The translations under genes and the position numbers were made by a program. Below the pieces are notes generated by a model, which saw only the letters and a list, made by a program, of their open reading frames with translations, was not told the DNA's origin and searched no databases. Source: Isoetes taiwanensis (Eukaryota > Streptophyta > Lycopodiopsida > Isoetales > Isoetaceae). From it: a DNA stretch of 64,000 nucleotides. The stretch spans positions 3,161,025 through 3,225,024 of the forward strand of contig JAJEKV010000053.1 in the NCBI GenBank assembly GCA_021234155.1. Reading direction: 5' to 3'. Below are positions 12,036 through 23,405 of the stretch, in pieces (position 1 is the first letter of the stretch; each line of letters opens with the position of its first letter).

Positions 12036-13827
12036 ATATGGTCATTGGGAGGACATGAATGGGGGATTTGGAGTATCTGTGCGCCTCTCACCTCAAAAAA
12101 AATACCAACCCTACTCACTTCCGGCTCAAGATTGGGACGGTTTGGTGGTAGGCGGTGGATGCGGTGCGCGGTTGATAGGAGGTTGGGGACCCGGTGGTGC
12201 GGATTTGGGATGGTAGGGTGGAGAACATGGTGCAATGGCGAATCCAGGCGAAGCGAACTATACCGAGCATGATATACTGTGGATGAAAGTACCCTCTACA
12301 CGCAAAGTGCTATTCTTCCACCTCCATTTTGGATCAATATCCTCAATTGTTGTTAACGAAACCACTACTAAAACCCTCAACGAAGCTGGTCTTTGTCCAA
12401 ATTTCGCTCTTAACCGAATCGAATCTGTCAATCGGCCGGTAGGATCGCATATCAATCGGTGCTTTGTAACACCCACATACAATCTGCGTTATATTGGCGC
12501 TCCATAATGTTTAAGGGATTCGGGGAATTGAGACGACAGGTAGAAGCTTTGTTTGGGGAGGGATACGAACAATGGTTAAAGTATTAGCCTTCGGTGGAAG
12601 TGCCTCAGCCCTCGAGAGAGGATGGGGGTTTACAGCAATCCTAGATTTAGCTTTGCATTCCTAAGGTGCTAGTCTCTGGTTTGTTTGGAATAATATTCAT
12701 GAAGGTGTTGTTCTCTCCGAGGTCGCGACATTCGCTTTACGGTCCCTCAAAATTGTGTGGCTTTTTCTAAAACCATGTCCTGTGAAGTTGCGGGCCTTGC
12801 TTTCTGCGGTTTGAGGTCGTTCCCACCGCGTCACCTTTTTCTCAGGGGTTAATGCTAGCAGGGGCAGAATAATGCGGTCTTTTCGGTCAGATTATGCGCC
12901 GATTTCATCCACACCTCGCCTACAGGTTCACCCTACCTCCAAACCTGCACGCTGTTTGCGGCTGCATGCACCGAATCTGAGCCGTTGAACTTCATTGCCG
13001 ATCTCCTAGGAATTAGTATTAACTTATGCTTAGCTCCCTTAGGAGTTTTGAGCCACTTTCAGCAAGCATTAATCTTGAAACTATCCCAGCCAAAGTAGCC
13101 TCTGTCCACCTATATTCCCGTTCTCCTCGAGGAGGTTGGTCTTTCGATTTGGAGGGTTCATTTGATTCGATGGGTCATGTTTTGTTACTTGGTTGTTCTG
13201 GGACGTTCAGTTTATTCATGATACTTTACCTATTTTGCGACAGGTGGTGGCTTTGGGTTGTGTTGGTCCCGGACATGGACGGAACCTCCTCCCCCACCAA
13301 GGGTTGGGGTTAGGCAGTGAGGTGGTTGGGTGAAATGTTTGGCTCAATCACTCCAACCTAAATTTCTACCACCTGCCCGCCTCCCCATAAAAATCAATGA
13401 ACAACTATCATCATTTATATACAGGATTAGGTGGAAACGTATTCCGGTCGAAATATGTAACGAAAGAGTATACTTCTTCATGTGTTTCCGACTTCATGGT
13501 CCTCTCCCCTAAAAGGCTTTCCATTGTGTGAGCATGCGTTGGTTTTGGTTAATTTAGAAGTAGCAGAGTGTTGCATGGTTTCAAGGGGATTACGACAACC
13601 CGATATATACTGGTTCACGTACCGGACATGAAGCTGTTAGGGGTTTCTTTGCGTGGGAGAGGGCAAAGTTTTGCATCTCATGAGATATTTTTGCATTGTG
13701 AAGTATAGTGGGTTTGTGGGTGATTGCACTGGGGTGATTTTGGAAACGGGGTTGGGGACAGGTAAAAGGATGACGGCGTCATTGCCATTCTTTAGTATAG
13801 AATTATCGGTTCAACGAAAAAAAAAAA
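12036..13827 (+). mobile_element. Decayed L1-like LINE (right copy)
   Basis: This is the counterpart of 1673-3743. Shared blocks include the GGACATGAATGGGGGATT stretch, the RT segment with VWGG-like and GGWKC-like remnants near 12545-12680, and the zf-RVT area near 13450. The A-tail is 11 A (13817-13827) against 24 in the left copy. The endonuclease part (12110-12260) has become unusually G-rich relative to the left copy and its motifs are almost lost. There is no usable ORF. Confidence 0.75.
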
Positions 13828-16800
13828 TAGACACCCAATGTCCAAAAGAATAAATAGAATTGTATACAAGAGAACAATAGATAAAGGCTCAACATTAGCA
13901 TGAAAAGACATCTAAAAATATATGTTAAGAAATCACAATTCAAGAGGCTTCTAAAAGGTGAATTCAAATAAAAGGTTTTAATCTCTAGCCATTTTGAAAT
14001 ACAACATAACCTAAAAATATTTAAAGAAAAAGACTTTAGGTAAAAAAGGGGATAAGGTTTAAAAGAAAGGGTATATAAATTGAGAAACCAAGGCTCAAAG
14101 AAAAAGATCCCCTTTAAAAGGGATGCCACCCATGAGGATACCCACCGTGGAGTTTAAAGAGATGAATGCAATTCAATGGGTTAAGATGCGATGAAAGAGT
14201 CCATTTTAGCCGCAGTGGATAAACCATGGGCATAAATACAAAAAGCTATGAACAGGAGATCCTAAAAAAGGGATACATCAAAACTAGTAGAAGCTGCGAG
14301 GGTTGGGAAAGGCTAGCGGTCGGGTGGCTTTGAGGGACCTGGCAATGTGTTGATTAATTAAAAAATAGCATCACGGATATGGCAATACAACTTATTTTAC
14401 ATACCGTGAGAGGTAAAGCTCTAAATTATTGACCTTTTGACAGCGGTGTTATAAAAATTTGAATTGTGTTACTGGCGAGAGCGGGACATGGTGGCTCATC
14501 CCCTTATTACCTATTCTAATAAGCTTTGACCATCAGAAATTTGAAGAGGCAAGAATGGTTGAACATCTATATATTCTGGAACCTGGTTGCACTCAACCAA
14601 CCTAGCAGAAACACATGAATGAATAGACAAACCATGTGAAGCTCCTTTATTTCCAAAATAAGTCCAATGGTTTTCACTTCTAATAAACCCTCATGCACAG
14701 AGCCTTTTGGGCTTTTCAAAAGAGCGTCAAAATACAAAAAGGATTCAAAACTCAAAATAAGTTCATAAAAAGATTTATAAGCCTCCTGCCAATGTCCAAC
14801 CATTAACATGCCAAGATTACTCTCAAAACCTAAGGGCGTTTCCATCATCTTTGACCAAATCACCAAAAAAAGGAACAAAATCCAGTACAGAGGACCAAAA
14901 TCTGCTAAAAGACCACCATATCTTTGCTTTCTGAACGTCTGCTTGCTTGGTAACAGGGATGTCGACTGTGGGTCCCCTTGAAGTCCCCTTGTTTCGGGCG
15001 TGGGTTTGCTTTGCGTCGGCAGTGGCCGGCGGGATCGGGGGTCCGGGCTGTTGGTTCGGTCGACTGGGCGCCAGGCAATGACAAAAAATACTAGGGTTAT
15101 AACTCGGGGAGCCCGCTCACCGAGAGGATAGAACCATGAAAACAGCAATGGTGAGGGAGGGAGAATGCAACAAGGCTATAAATACTCAAAGCACTCAGCT
15201 AGCCTCAAGAGGTGGATTTATGCAGCTAATCTCAAGCCATGGTCATCGCCTGGGGTCAGTTACCTCCTGTGAAACAACATCTCAGAGCGGTAAATGTCTA
15301 AAGCGAATTAAAGGTGCCAGTGTCGCCGCTCCGGGCGGGGCGTGAAGATGACCGTTGGGCGGGGACCGGGACGTCCCGGGACTGCTGGGGATGGGTTGGC
15401 GACGGACGTGGTGCGATGCTGGGCAGCAGCTGGAACTTCAGAAATTGTCCTGGAGCGTCTCGCAAAGTAGATAAAAGTGCAAGGGAAAGGGCAGCTTAAA
15501 CTAGAAAGATCGGCGGAAAAACTATAAAGGGAGAGGGGAGAACAGGCGCAGCGAGGAAGGAAAACGAGGAGTGCAAGAGCCTGATCAGGGGCTGAGGCTG
15601 GGACACATGAAGCTGGGACCATGACAACGCAAAGAACACCCAAAATACCTGCTAAGCAAAACACTCCGGCTGAAACAACAGAACTCCCCGGCGCCATCGC
15701 TGCCGCCTAAAACTACCGGCTGCCCTCTAGCTGCAAAAACAAAGCCATTCACTTGCGGGCGATCGCAGCAGGCTTTTGCAAACGCATAAACCGACAGATG
15801 CCGGATGCAACCGGTTTTGGACGGCTCAAAGCCTACGATGCATCAAACGCCAGGGGCTCAGACGACCGCGGGCGCTCCTTTTTGTGCTGCCAACTTCAGA
15901 ACAACTTCCGTTATTCTGGCGAAAACCAGCCTCCGCCGCCAACAATTCAGCTGCCGGAGACAGCCAGCATGGTGCTTTCGCTCGCCGACCATCAGGCTTC
16001 AAACCGTCTGCCGACGCTCGAGGAAACTCGCCTAACCAAATGCGACAACTTCACCATTATGATGCCTGATGGCTGGCTCATCCTTCCTGGCACTCCGCTC
16101 GCTCTCAATGTCGATTCGCTCGGCTCAGGCTCGGCACTCCTCCTCCTATCCTCGCTCTCGCTCCTGCAGCCGGTAGGAACATCGGCATGGACCGCCTGGC
16201 TGCCGCTGGAGGAGCCGGGCAGAGAAATAAAACACTAATTAGCTGGGGTTACAGGAACGCTAAAAGCAATGCGCAGAACTCTGGGCGCCGACATGGCGGT
16301 GCGCAGCACCTCCGGCAGAGCTTTGCGCTTCGGCAACGCTGGGGCGGCAACTAAAACGGCGGTTAGCAATTAACAATCCAACTTATAGGTGCTTCGCTAA
16401 TCACCAGAACCTCGACAACAAGTGCATGTAATCGAGATATCCGAAACAGCCACGAAAAACAACTACTACCGATAGCGCGATAATATCAACTTCAACACTT
16501 CCAACTAATGCACCAACCGCATTTACTAGAAAAGCAGGCATTCAACTATCCCCAGAATATCACCATCTCTCGATAAAGGCTCCATGGGTTGGCGACCGGA
16601 ACATAACTCGCGAAAAATAGAATGGAGGAACTAAAACAAGAAACAAATATCATGAAAGAATTAGAAATCTAAACCGATGCGAAAACAGTGTATGCAACAT
16701 TAAAAGCGTCGTATACTCCTGGAAGCTTTGAAACTGGGGAATCAAAACTCATTTTGCCTTAATACAAATATATGAAAGGATGGGTCTTCCCTAAAGATTA

Positions 16801-17277
16801 TTGAAGGCCTCAAAGCCGAAGTTATTAGTGGGTTGGACAGGCTGGTGGACATGGTTGGTCAGGCGGCACTGGGAGAAGTGACGTGGTTTGAGGACGGAAT
16901 CGCAAGACAAAATTGGGCGTGCAAAGTGTTGCGAGTGATTGGTGATCTGGGAGTAGCGATGCATTGCGTTTTGGATGGTTTGAGGCGGCGGGTGAGGCCA
17001 CAAATCTCCGGCTCGCTATATTGGGTAAGTGAAGTAATTACTAGACAAAGGATAATCTACTAATGTAGACTAATGGAACTATGAGCACAAAGGTGGAGAG
17101 TGGGGCACCACCCTATGCTGAAAATGGGGCGGAACGCGCGGCACGTTTCAAAGATTTTGCGGCAGCTTTAGGCCCCGAGGCGTGCGACAGGGACGTTTGC
17201 GGGCGGCGTGACTCTGCGTCGAATGCGTCGGAAACAAAACGTTGCTGAGCGTTGTGACGCGGGGTAGGCGGTCGTGG
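13828..17277. other. Non-coding block of the duplicated unit (right copy), partly GC-enriched
   Basis: This corresponds to 3744-7821. It aligns well at first (13830-14900). It then becomes much richer in G and C, especially at 14930-15110, 15300-15760, 15800-16340 and 16820-17280, while short anchors of the left copy remain in order. The open frames seen here (for example 161 codons at 15753-16238) have no counterpart in the left copy and are best treated as by-products of the composition change. The TATA module is at 15130-15255. Confidence 0.5.
15130..15255 (+). repeat. TATA-containing dispersed module, copy 2
   Basis: This is the right-hand duplicate of 5114-5262. GAATGCAACAAGGCTATAAA (TATAAATA at 15177-15184) and CCTCAAGAGGTGGATTTATG are kept, while the upstream GCGACCACAAA block is lost. 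Confidence 0.5.
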
Positions 17278-18490
17278 GGAACGAAGGCAAACTATCAAAG
17301 AATCGCTCCATCTCGCTATCAAAAGAAACAAACCATCAGCCAGATCGCAAGGCTCCACCGAGAGTAAAGCGCTTTACCGTGCGTCGAGAAACAACCGAAA
17401 GTCGGTATGGCGCTGGGTGGAGGAACGGTGATGGAAAACGGGCTGGCTCGCGGAACGCGATTATGCGCCGCATCGGGACTGAAGTTTTGATGGCCGTTAA
17501 CTTTCCCGAATAGTCCAAAGCGAAGCCCATCTGGCGCTGGATGAAAGCACGACGTATAGCCTTCTGTCCGGTACTTGGGTAAAATTACCAAAAGCGGTTG
17601 TTGACTTTATTATGAAACTTGAAAAAGGAATACAACCCGGGTCCCATACAATATCTAAGGTATTACACACATAACAATACTCAATAGTCTCTGAAGTCTG
17701 CTTACGCGAACAATTTACAGTATATTCGAGTTAACTGCAGATAACATATTAACAAGGCCTATAAAATACACAAAAGCACCACTGAGAGATAATGGTGGAT
17801 AACCAGTATCAAACAATTCAGTCTCTCGACCTACGTATCGGCGTGGCCGAGAGAATAGAGTGCAGCGAAAATCAGCAACTTTTTGCCCGCGAACTCTATC
17901 CCCATAAGCCCCAATAGAAACTTTGGCAGAAAAGCCTCCGTAACCGACCAAGCGGCACGAGTCATACCATCTTTGTGGTTAGATTCAGGAAACTTCCAGC
18001 TCTTTTGAGTCGTGGGTGCATACGTAAAAGCAAAGTGGTTGATTGTCTACCGAGAAGGGATCCACCAACAAAGTGCGGTCAGCTGTACAAGCGATTGGAC
18101 TGATGTGAAAATAAAGTTTTGGCTGGTATTACTGGGAGTCCTAACAGTCCCTTTAGAATGGAGAAACGCGTAGCAGTAAGGCCGCTGCTTCCGCCATCGC
18201 CCATAAGAAAAACAGGTTGAAAATGTAACTTTAAAGAATCAATAAATGGCGCTGTCTCCGCCATACTCGAAGTCATCCTTTACCTACGAGCCATGCAAAT
18301 GGTAGAATCCGCAGCGCAAATGGAAATACGTCATGCCAAACCTCAATGGGGCACAGGTTTATACATAGACCAGCCAGCCTCCACCACCAGCTGTTTCCGC
18401 GGGATAAAGGTTCCTGGCTGGCACTGCAATCTCGAGCTTTGGTGGGAGCAAGAATGGCGAGGAAACCATATAGACATGTGTGTTGTAGAG
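17278..18490 (-). mobile_element. LINE 3' half on the minus strand (right copy)
   Basis: This is the counterpart of 7822-9260. Blocks such as GTACTTGGGTAAAATTACCA (17570-17592), AATCAGCAACTTTTTGCC (17870) and GGTTGATTGTCTACCGAG (18038) match the left copy in order. The zf-RVT coding region is no longer readable and the T-run that marks the tail is gone. The last clear match to the left copy is CATATAGACATGTGTGTTG at about 18468-18487. Beyond that the two copies part, which sets the end of the tandem duplication. Confidence 0.7.
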
Positions 18491-21400
18491 ACGTAGCAGC
18501 AGTACGTTGCCTTCCCGGACTTAGATGGCAGCGGTATCCACCGAGGGTTGGCATGAGCACCGGTTGGCGTCCCCGAGCGTAGGAGTTAAGCTCTGCTTAG
18601 GACCTGCAAGCTTTGTTACCTTCCCATGAGCAGGCACAAGAACACATGGTGGGACTACATCATCAGAATCCCAGCAGGTGCCCCTGTAGACCAAAACTCC
18701 AGACTAGGAAAATGTGTCAAGCGAAGCTGCATTTTGGAGATTATCACGACTGTCTTTCAAAAATAGAAAGGTATGTATGTTTAATGTGGTTTTAATGAGG
18801 CCATTTTTCCATGGGAGGCCCTGGTCAGGTGGTGTGGATGGAAGTGATTTGTGGCTGTGCTGTGTGGCTGGTGGGCCGGGGATAGGTGGAATATGCTTGG
18901 AGGGTTGATTGGGGTGAGATGTACGGGCAGTGCGTTGATGTGGAAGCTTGGGATGGAGGTGGAAGGACGCGGGCTCACTCCTCAAATTCTTAATCAGGAT
19001 TGGTGGGCTGGTGAGGTAGTGCCAGTGATGTGATGCTCGGCTTTGAGCTTGGGAGAGTGGCGTTTCACAGGGGAGTCTGATGCTTTGGATGATCGGTGAT
19101 CTCAGGTTTGAGCTTGGGAATTTGGGATGTGGGAGGACTAGAACACCTCCAACCCTGGTTAATCTTAGCCGAGGGACTTCCAAACTAGCATTCTGACCAA
19201 AAATCTTCCAACAGCAAAATATTTGTATTTGTATTGGCTCTAGAGATGTACAATATATATATGCTACCAAGCAAAATATTCAACAACATTGGCAACTGGC
19301 TCTAGAGACCTTATCTAATACCATATCACTTAACTCTGATTAATCAATCTCAAGTTTGAAATCAGCCTAGAAAATATCAAACAAGGCTGACCCAAAACTA
19401 CATATTTGGCAGGAGAGAAGAGCAAACTCCACACTCAACTTAAAATGGAAAAGGTTGAAAAGAGCAAAGCTCCAGGATTGGAAAAAGCCATCCGGCTAAG
19501 ATACCAATCGAGGCAAAGCCGCGATGTGTCACTTAATTTTGTACAATGACCAGCCAATGCAGAACAAGGCCAATTACGATTGTAGAAAGGGTCCATTATC
19601 GAAGCTTTTGGGGACTAAACTAAAAATGTAGAACAAGGCCAATTATGATTATTATGAACCAGCTTCTTGCAAAACTATTTGGCGAACCAAACTTAATCTG
19701 AGACCAGTAAATCTAGATGCAAAGGCTAGCCATAAGCATATACGTCACGGCCCATCAACAATCCCCTGGCGGTTAAAGATCTTAGCCAAAGTATACCACT
19801 TGCGATAAGCGAGGTTGAAATAATATTGTTGAAGTAATATTGGAAGCAAATCAAACACATATACAATATGATGCCTAAAAAATGTAGTACAAGTAACCAT
19901 CCAACTAATGCAATTATACGAGAACCAACTTCGAATGTTTTAACAAAACGAGAGTGGCCTATTCAAAAATAAAGAGGTTAAAAAGTATTGAATGACGAAT
20001 GATGCTTTAGAAAGGAGGTAGATTCGCATCCGTATATCAAATATAATGTGAACAACTCTAGAATGCAACAAATGTGCCCGACCGGCATAAGGGAATCTAA
20101 TATGAAATTCAACAGTTAAAAGGAGTCAACATAGGACTCAAATATCAAGTGGACAACCTTAAAAGACTTATCCGATTACACCAACTTAAGAATTGGGAAA
20201 TGTAAAAGGGGCGGTGGGAGGGCGGGTCAAAGACCACAAACAAGTCTTTCCTCGCTCAAAGCTCAAATGCATCCTGAAACCGTTTTGTGTCACGGTCGCG
20301 GGTTTAACACCTACTCCCAAAGGCAAGCCGGGCTTAAGCCGGATGCGGATCTCGGGAGTATGAATGGAACAGCATGTCCCCAGTAGACCAGTCTTTGGGA
20401 GGCTTGGATAGAATCTTCCATAAAAAGAAGCCCTGGCTCTCCCGCTTTGGATATATTTCAGCCACTATTATAATCCACAAGCTAATAAAAAATAATTTAT
20501 GTAGTATAGGCTGTAGTCTGAGAAAATTCGAGACACAAACATAAAGACCTGCTTTCACATAAAGAAATTACACTTAAGTCTCATGCAACAAATGCTCCAA
20601 ACTCTTACTTTATGAAGCCGGGTAGCTTGTGGACCGAAGGCGAGGAAACCAGGGCAGTACTAAAATGGGTTTGGGAGCAGAGGCAAGGTGAGATCAGGCT
20701 GATGTGGGGTTGGGTGAGCTTGGGACTGGTTTGTGGGCGTTTTCAGAGGCCAGCGGGCCTGCGTCGTGGATGGGTCGGGGTGGGATGAGGGTGAGGAGGT
20801 GAGGACTTTGGGCGTCTGCAGTCGTGAGGTGGCAGGATCGGCGATGCAGGTGGTGGCGGTGGGCGAATTTGGGACTTGGGATGGTGAGGTTGGGTTGGAT
20901 GAAACGCCAAGAAAAATCAGCAGCCATCTTCGGTGGCAAAGAAACTAAATGGCGGAGATAAAATCGCGACATAACACCATTAAGCCCTTTGGCGAGAACT
21001 CTACCTGCTTGAAGGAGACGCCATGGAGAAGCGATTTAAGATCTAAATTGCGGTGGAGACAGCGACCACAAGGGGAGAGGAGCAAGATGGCTGGGAGATG
21101 CAGTGGGGCTGTAAGGTAGCCGGGGCTCTCAAGCCAGCCTCAGGCGGTTTATGCATCTTCGAAATGGATGAGTAAACATTAAATGGCCGATGAGATAAAA
21201 TAAGCGTAATAACAGTCTCACGGGACGCTACAAAGAGTTTGCAAGCTTATGCATGTGGTGTAGACCCTTTCTACAATTATTGCAAATATTCAATGGATGC
21301 TATTGTGGCTTTATGGTTGCGCAAACATCATCATACCATGATTTTTCATGGAAGGCCTTGATAATTTGTATGGTGCATTAGACTTCGACCATTGGGAGAC

Positions 21401-22727
21401 TATGCGCTCCTCCTCTAGAATAAAAAGAATGTATATCTACTTGGTCTCCACATCAGTAAATACTACCATTTTAGTATAGCATCTTCACCCTTGCAACCAT
21501 ACACAACATTTCAAGTGATAAGACATCTCAATATTTTCAGTCGCGGTGGCTTGATGTCTCTAAAGAGAGATAAATCGACTTACTTTCGACATGATTTAAG
21601 CTTTATTATACATAGCTAACCAAGGATAGGTCCCAAAGATGGAAGTTTACATTAAATAAGTTCAGTGATGGGTCCATTCAATGTCGAGGGTCCATTTGTT
21701 GCCGATTGGCTGATAGAATTTTCCTTCTTCATGGCTTGAGATTGAAATAGCGATTAGAATGTTGTATCCATTTGAACCTGCATTTGAATATAATCACATT
21801 TGTTTTCCACCGATTACAAGGCATGGTCTATTATCTCTTTTAAAAGGTCATGTCATAGCAAAGCTTATCAAAGTTCTGAATCAAAATTACTTGAACATGA
21901 GAAGTTTGACTCAAAATTGCGAGGTCTAGACTTTAAGCAAAATAGTTACCATGTGAAAAGCCGGGGATGTGCGACCTTAATACCATAACCTGCATAAACA
22001 AAAAAAGAGCCGAGAACCCAAAGTTAAGACACTCTTATAAAAAATGAAATGGAAAATCCTGAAAAGAATAAGGCATACAATAAAGCAATCAATGAGATAC
22101 CGTACGCATAAGTTAATATCGACAAAGGATAAAAATTCTTGAATTTCTACGGTATAAATGGAAGCAAAGCTATCCCAACTAGCAGGTTTAATAGACAAAA
22201 CAAAAAAAGACATTTGTACAATATCATTGCATTAACATGAAATCGCCTTAAAAGCGACCATTTGCACAATAAAGGGAGGATAGTTGTGGTTGGCAAGCTG
22301 AAACTCCAACTAACAGTCATCACGTTTCCCAGCCAATTTTTAAAGATGCACACAAACTTAACTTTTCATCCTGGGTAGTAATAAACTTATGGAAGACCAC
22401 ATTTTTCCACTGCTTCGCATATATAAACTTTGGAACTTGTACGGTAGCTTATCGTGCAATAATACACCTGATGCTTGACAATATTGAAATCAATCACATG
22501 ATGTAGAACATCTAACTTTATTTTGAAAATTTGGGCTTTTTAAGCACGAGGTTCATGTTCTTCTCAGCGACCACCACATATATGATCAATTAATATCGGA
22601 ACAACTTTCTTTCTGCATTTGAAATTATCAAGCATTTTACAACAACATTCAACAACAATCCACAAACAATGCATGCCTTTCTCAACCTTCACAACCCTTT
22701 ACGGTTGAAAATATAAGCACCATATTA
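18491..22727. other. No recognisable gene; two G-rich stretches
   Basis: About 4.2 kb. Plus-strand G-rich, TGGG-rich stretches lie at 18810-19120 and 20650-20930; they generate frames on both strands but no known motif. The rest is AT-rich. An eroded copy of the TATA module is at about 21059-21160. I found no transposon termini, A-tail or conserved domain. Confidence 0.5.
21059..21160 (+). repeat. TATA-containing dispersed module, eroded copy
   Basis: AGCGACCACAAGGGGAGAGG and CAAGCCAGCCTCAGGCGG blocks occur in the same order and spacing as in the other copies, but the TATAAATA is replaced by CTGTAAGGTA. It lies outside both tandem duplications, so it is an independent copy. Confidence 0.4.
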
Positions 22728-23260
22728 AAAACAAAAACACCTTTGAGAATTTTTCCTTTAAACGTACTAACTAGATCATTTCACCCACTTGAGCTAAGAT
22801 TTTTGTGATGAGGGACTTAAAACGCATTTGTTATGCCATCCGCGAAATTCTGCAGGCATGCATCACATATGAGCAATTGGAAAGGTGCAATTGGGAGGAA
22901 TTGAAAGGTTGGCATGTAGCATTCCCATTTGATACAGAGCTTATTCCAGTCCTAATCTCTTGGATAACTAAAGGAATCTGCGAATCACAAACCACGAGTC
23001 GATTCTTGCTAAAGAGAGTTTGGTTATGGCTCCATCTTGCATTAATTTATGTAGCTTATCTCCTACTGTTCCTGGGGTGGCAGGTATCTCATGAGTCCAT
23101 AGTATCTGTTTGTGGATCCAACTTATTGAAAAGGATAGCTAATCGCTGAGTCTGATACAGCTTGAAATGGCAAACTTTGAATTACATTTGTGATCTCCGG
23201 AAGCATGGCGAGTTTACCCGGCATAATCTATATCTTGTGACTCCACTATAATGCGGGAGA

Positions 23261-23405
23261 TAGAGACTGGCGACCACAAATGAAAGGCTCAGGCAGTGAT
23301 AGGCCAGAGGAATGCAACGAGGCTATAAATACTCAGGGAAACTCTCTCAACTAGCCTCCGAAGTGGTTATCTTCTAATCTCCGGCGGATAATCGCACTAG
23401 TACAA
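23261..23405 (+). repeat. TATA-containing dispersed module, copy 3
   Basis: GCGACCACAAATGAAAGGCT, AGAGGAATGCAACGAGGC and TATAAATA (23324-23331) are followed by CTCTCTCAACTAGCCTC. It matches 27448-27605 because of the 4.18 kb duplication, and 5114-5262 as a dispersed repeat. Confidence 0.6.

Larger units (their letters stand above)
1..18490. repeat. Direct tandem duplication, unit at least 9.2 kb
   Basis: Two copies lie head to tail. The left copy runs from the window edge to about 9260, the right copy from about 9261 to about 18490. The same order of parts recurs in both: copia RT/RNase H (1 and about 10450), LTR (1113 and 11514), LINE A-tail (3720 and 13817), non-coding block, and minus-strand LINE (to about 9260 and to about 18490). 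The right copy begins earlier in the copia element, with integrase sequence from about 9310, so the left copy must continue upstream of the window. The offset between copies falls from about 10.44 kb to about 9.4 kb because the right copy has many small deletions. Breakpoints are set by eye to about 30 bp. Confidence 0.85.

Noticed and set aside
14567-15148. 193-codon minus-strand open frame
   Set aside because: It has no motif, no counterpart in the left copy (4.5-5.1 kb), and lies in the composition-shifted area.
15753-16238. 161-codon open frame, GC-rich
   Set aside because: It lies in the G/C-gaining part of the right duplicate. The left copy has no such frame, no domain is visible, and two other frames overlap it at similar length. 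The frame is best explained by loss of AT-rich stop codons.
18704-19270. 188-codon minus-strand frame rich in Pro, His and Ser
   Set aside because: It is the complement of a TGGG-rich stretch. The low-complexity residues come from composition, and no domain or splice context supports it.
22805-23149. 114-codon plus-strand frame at the start of the 4.18 kb unit
   Set aside because: The second copy (26985-27340) is broken throughout, there is no known motif, and no promoter or splice evidence.
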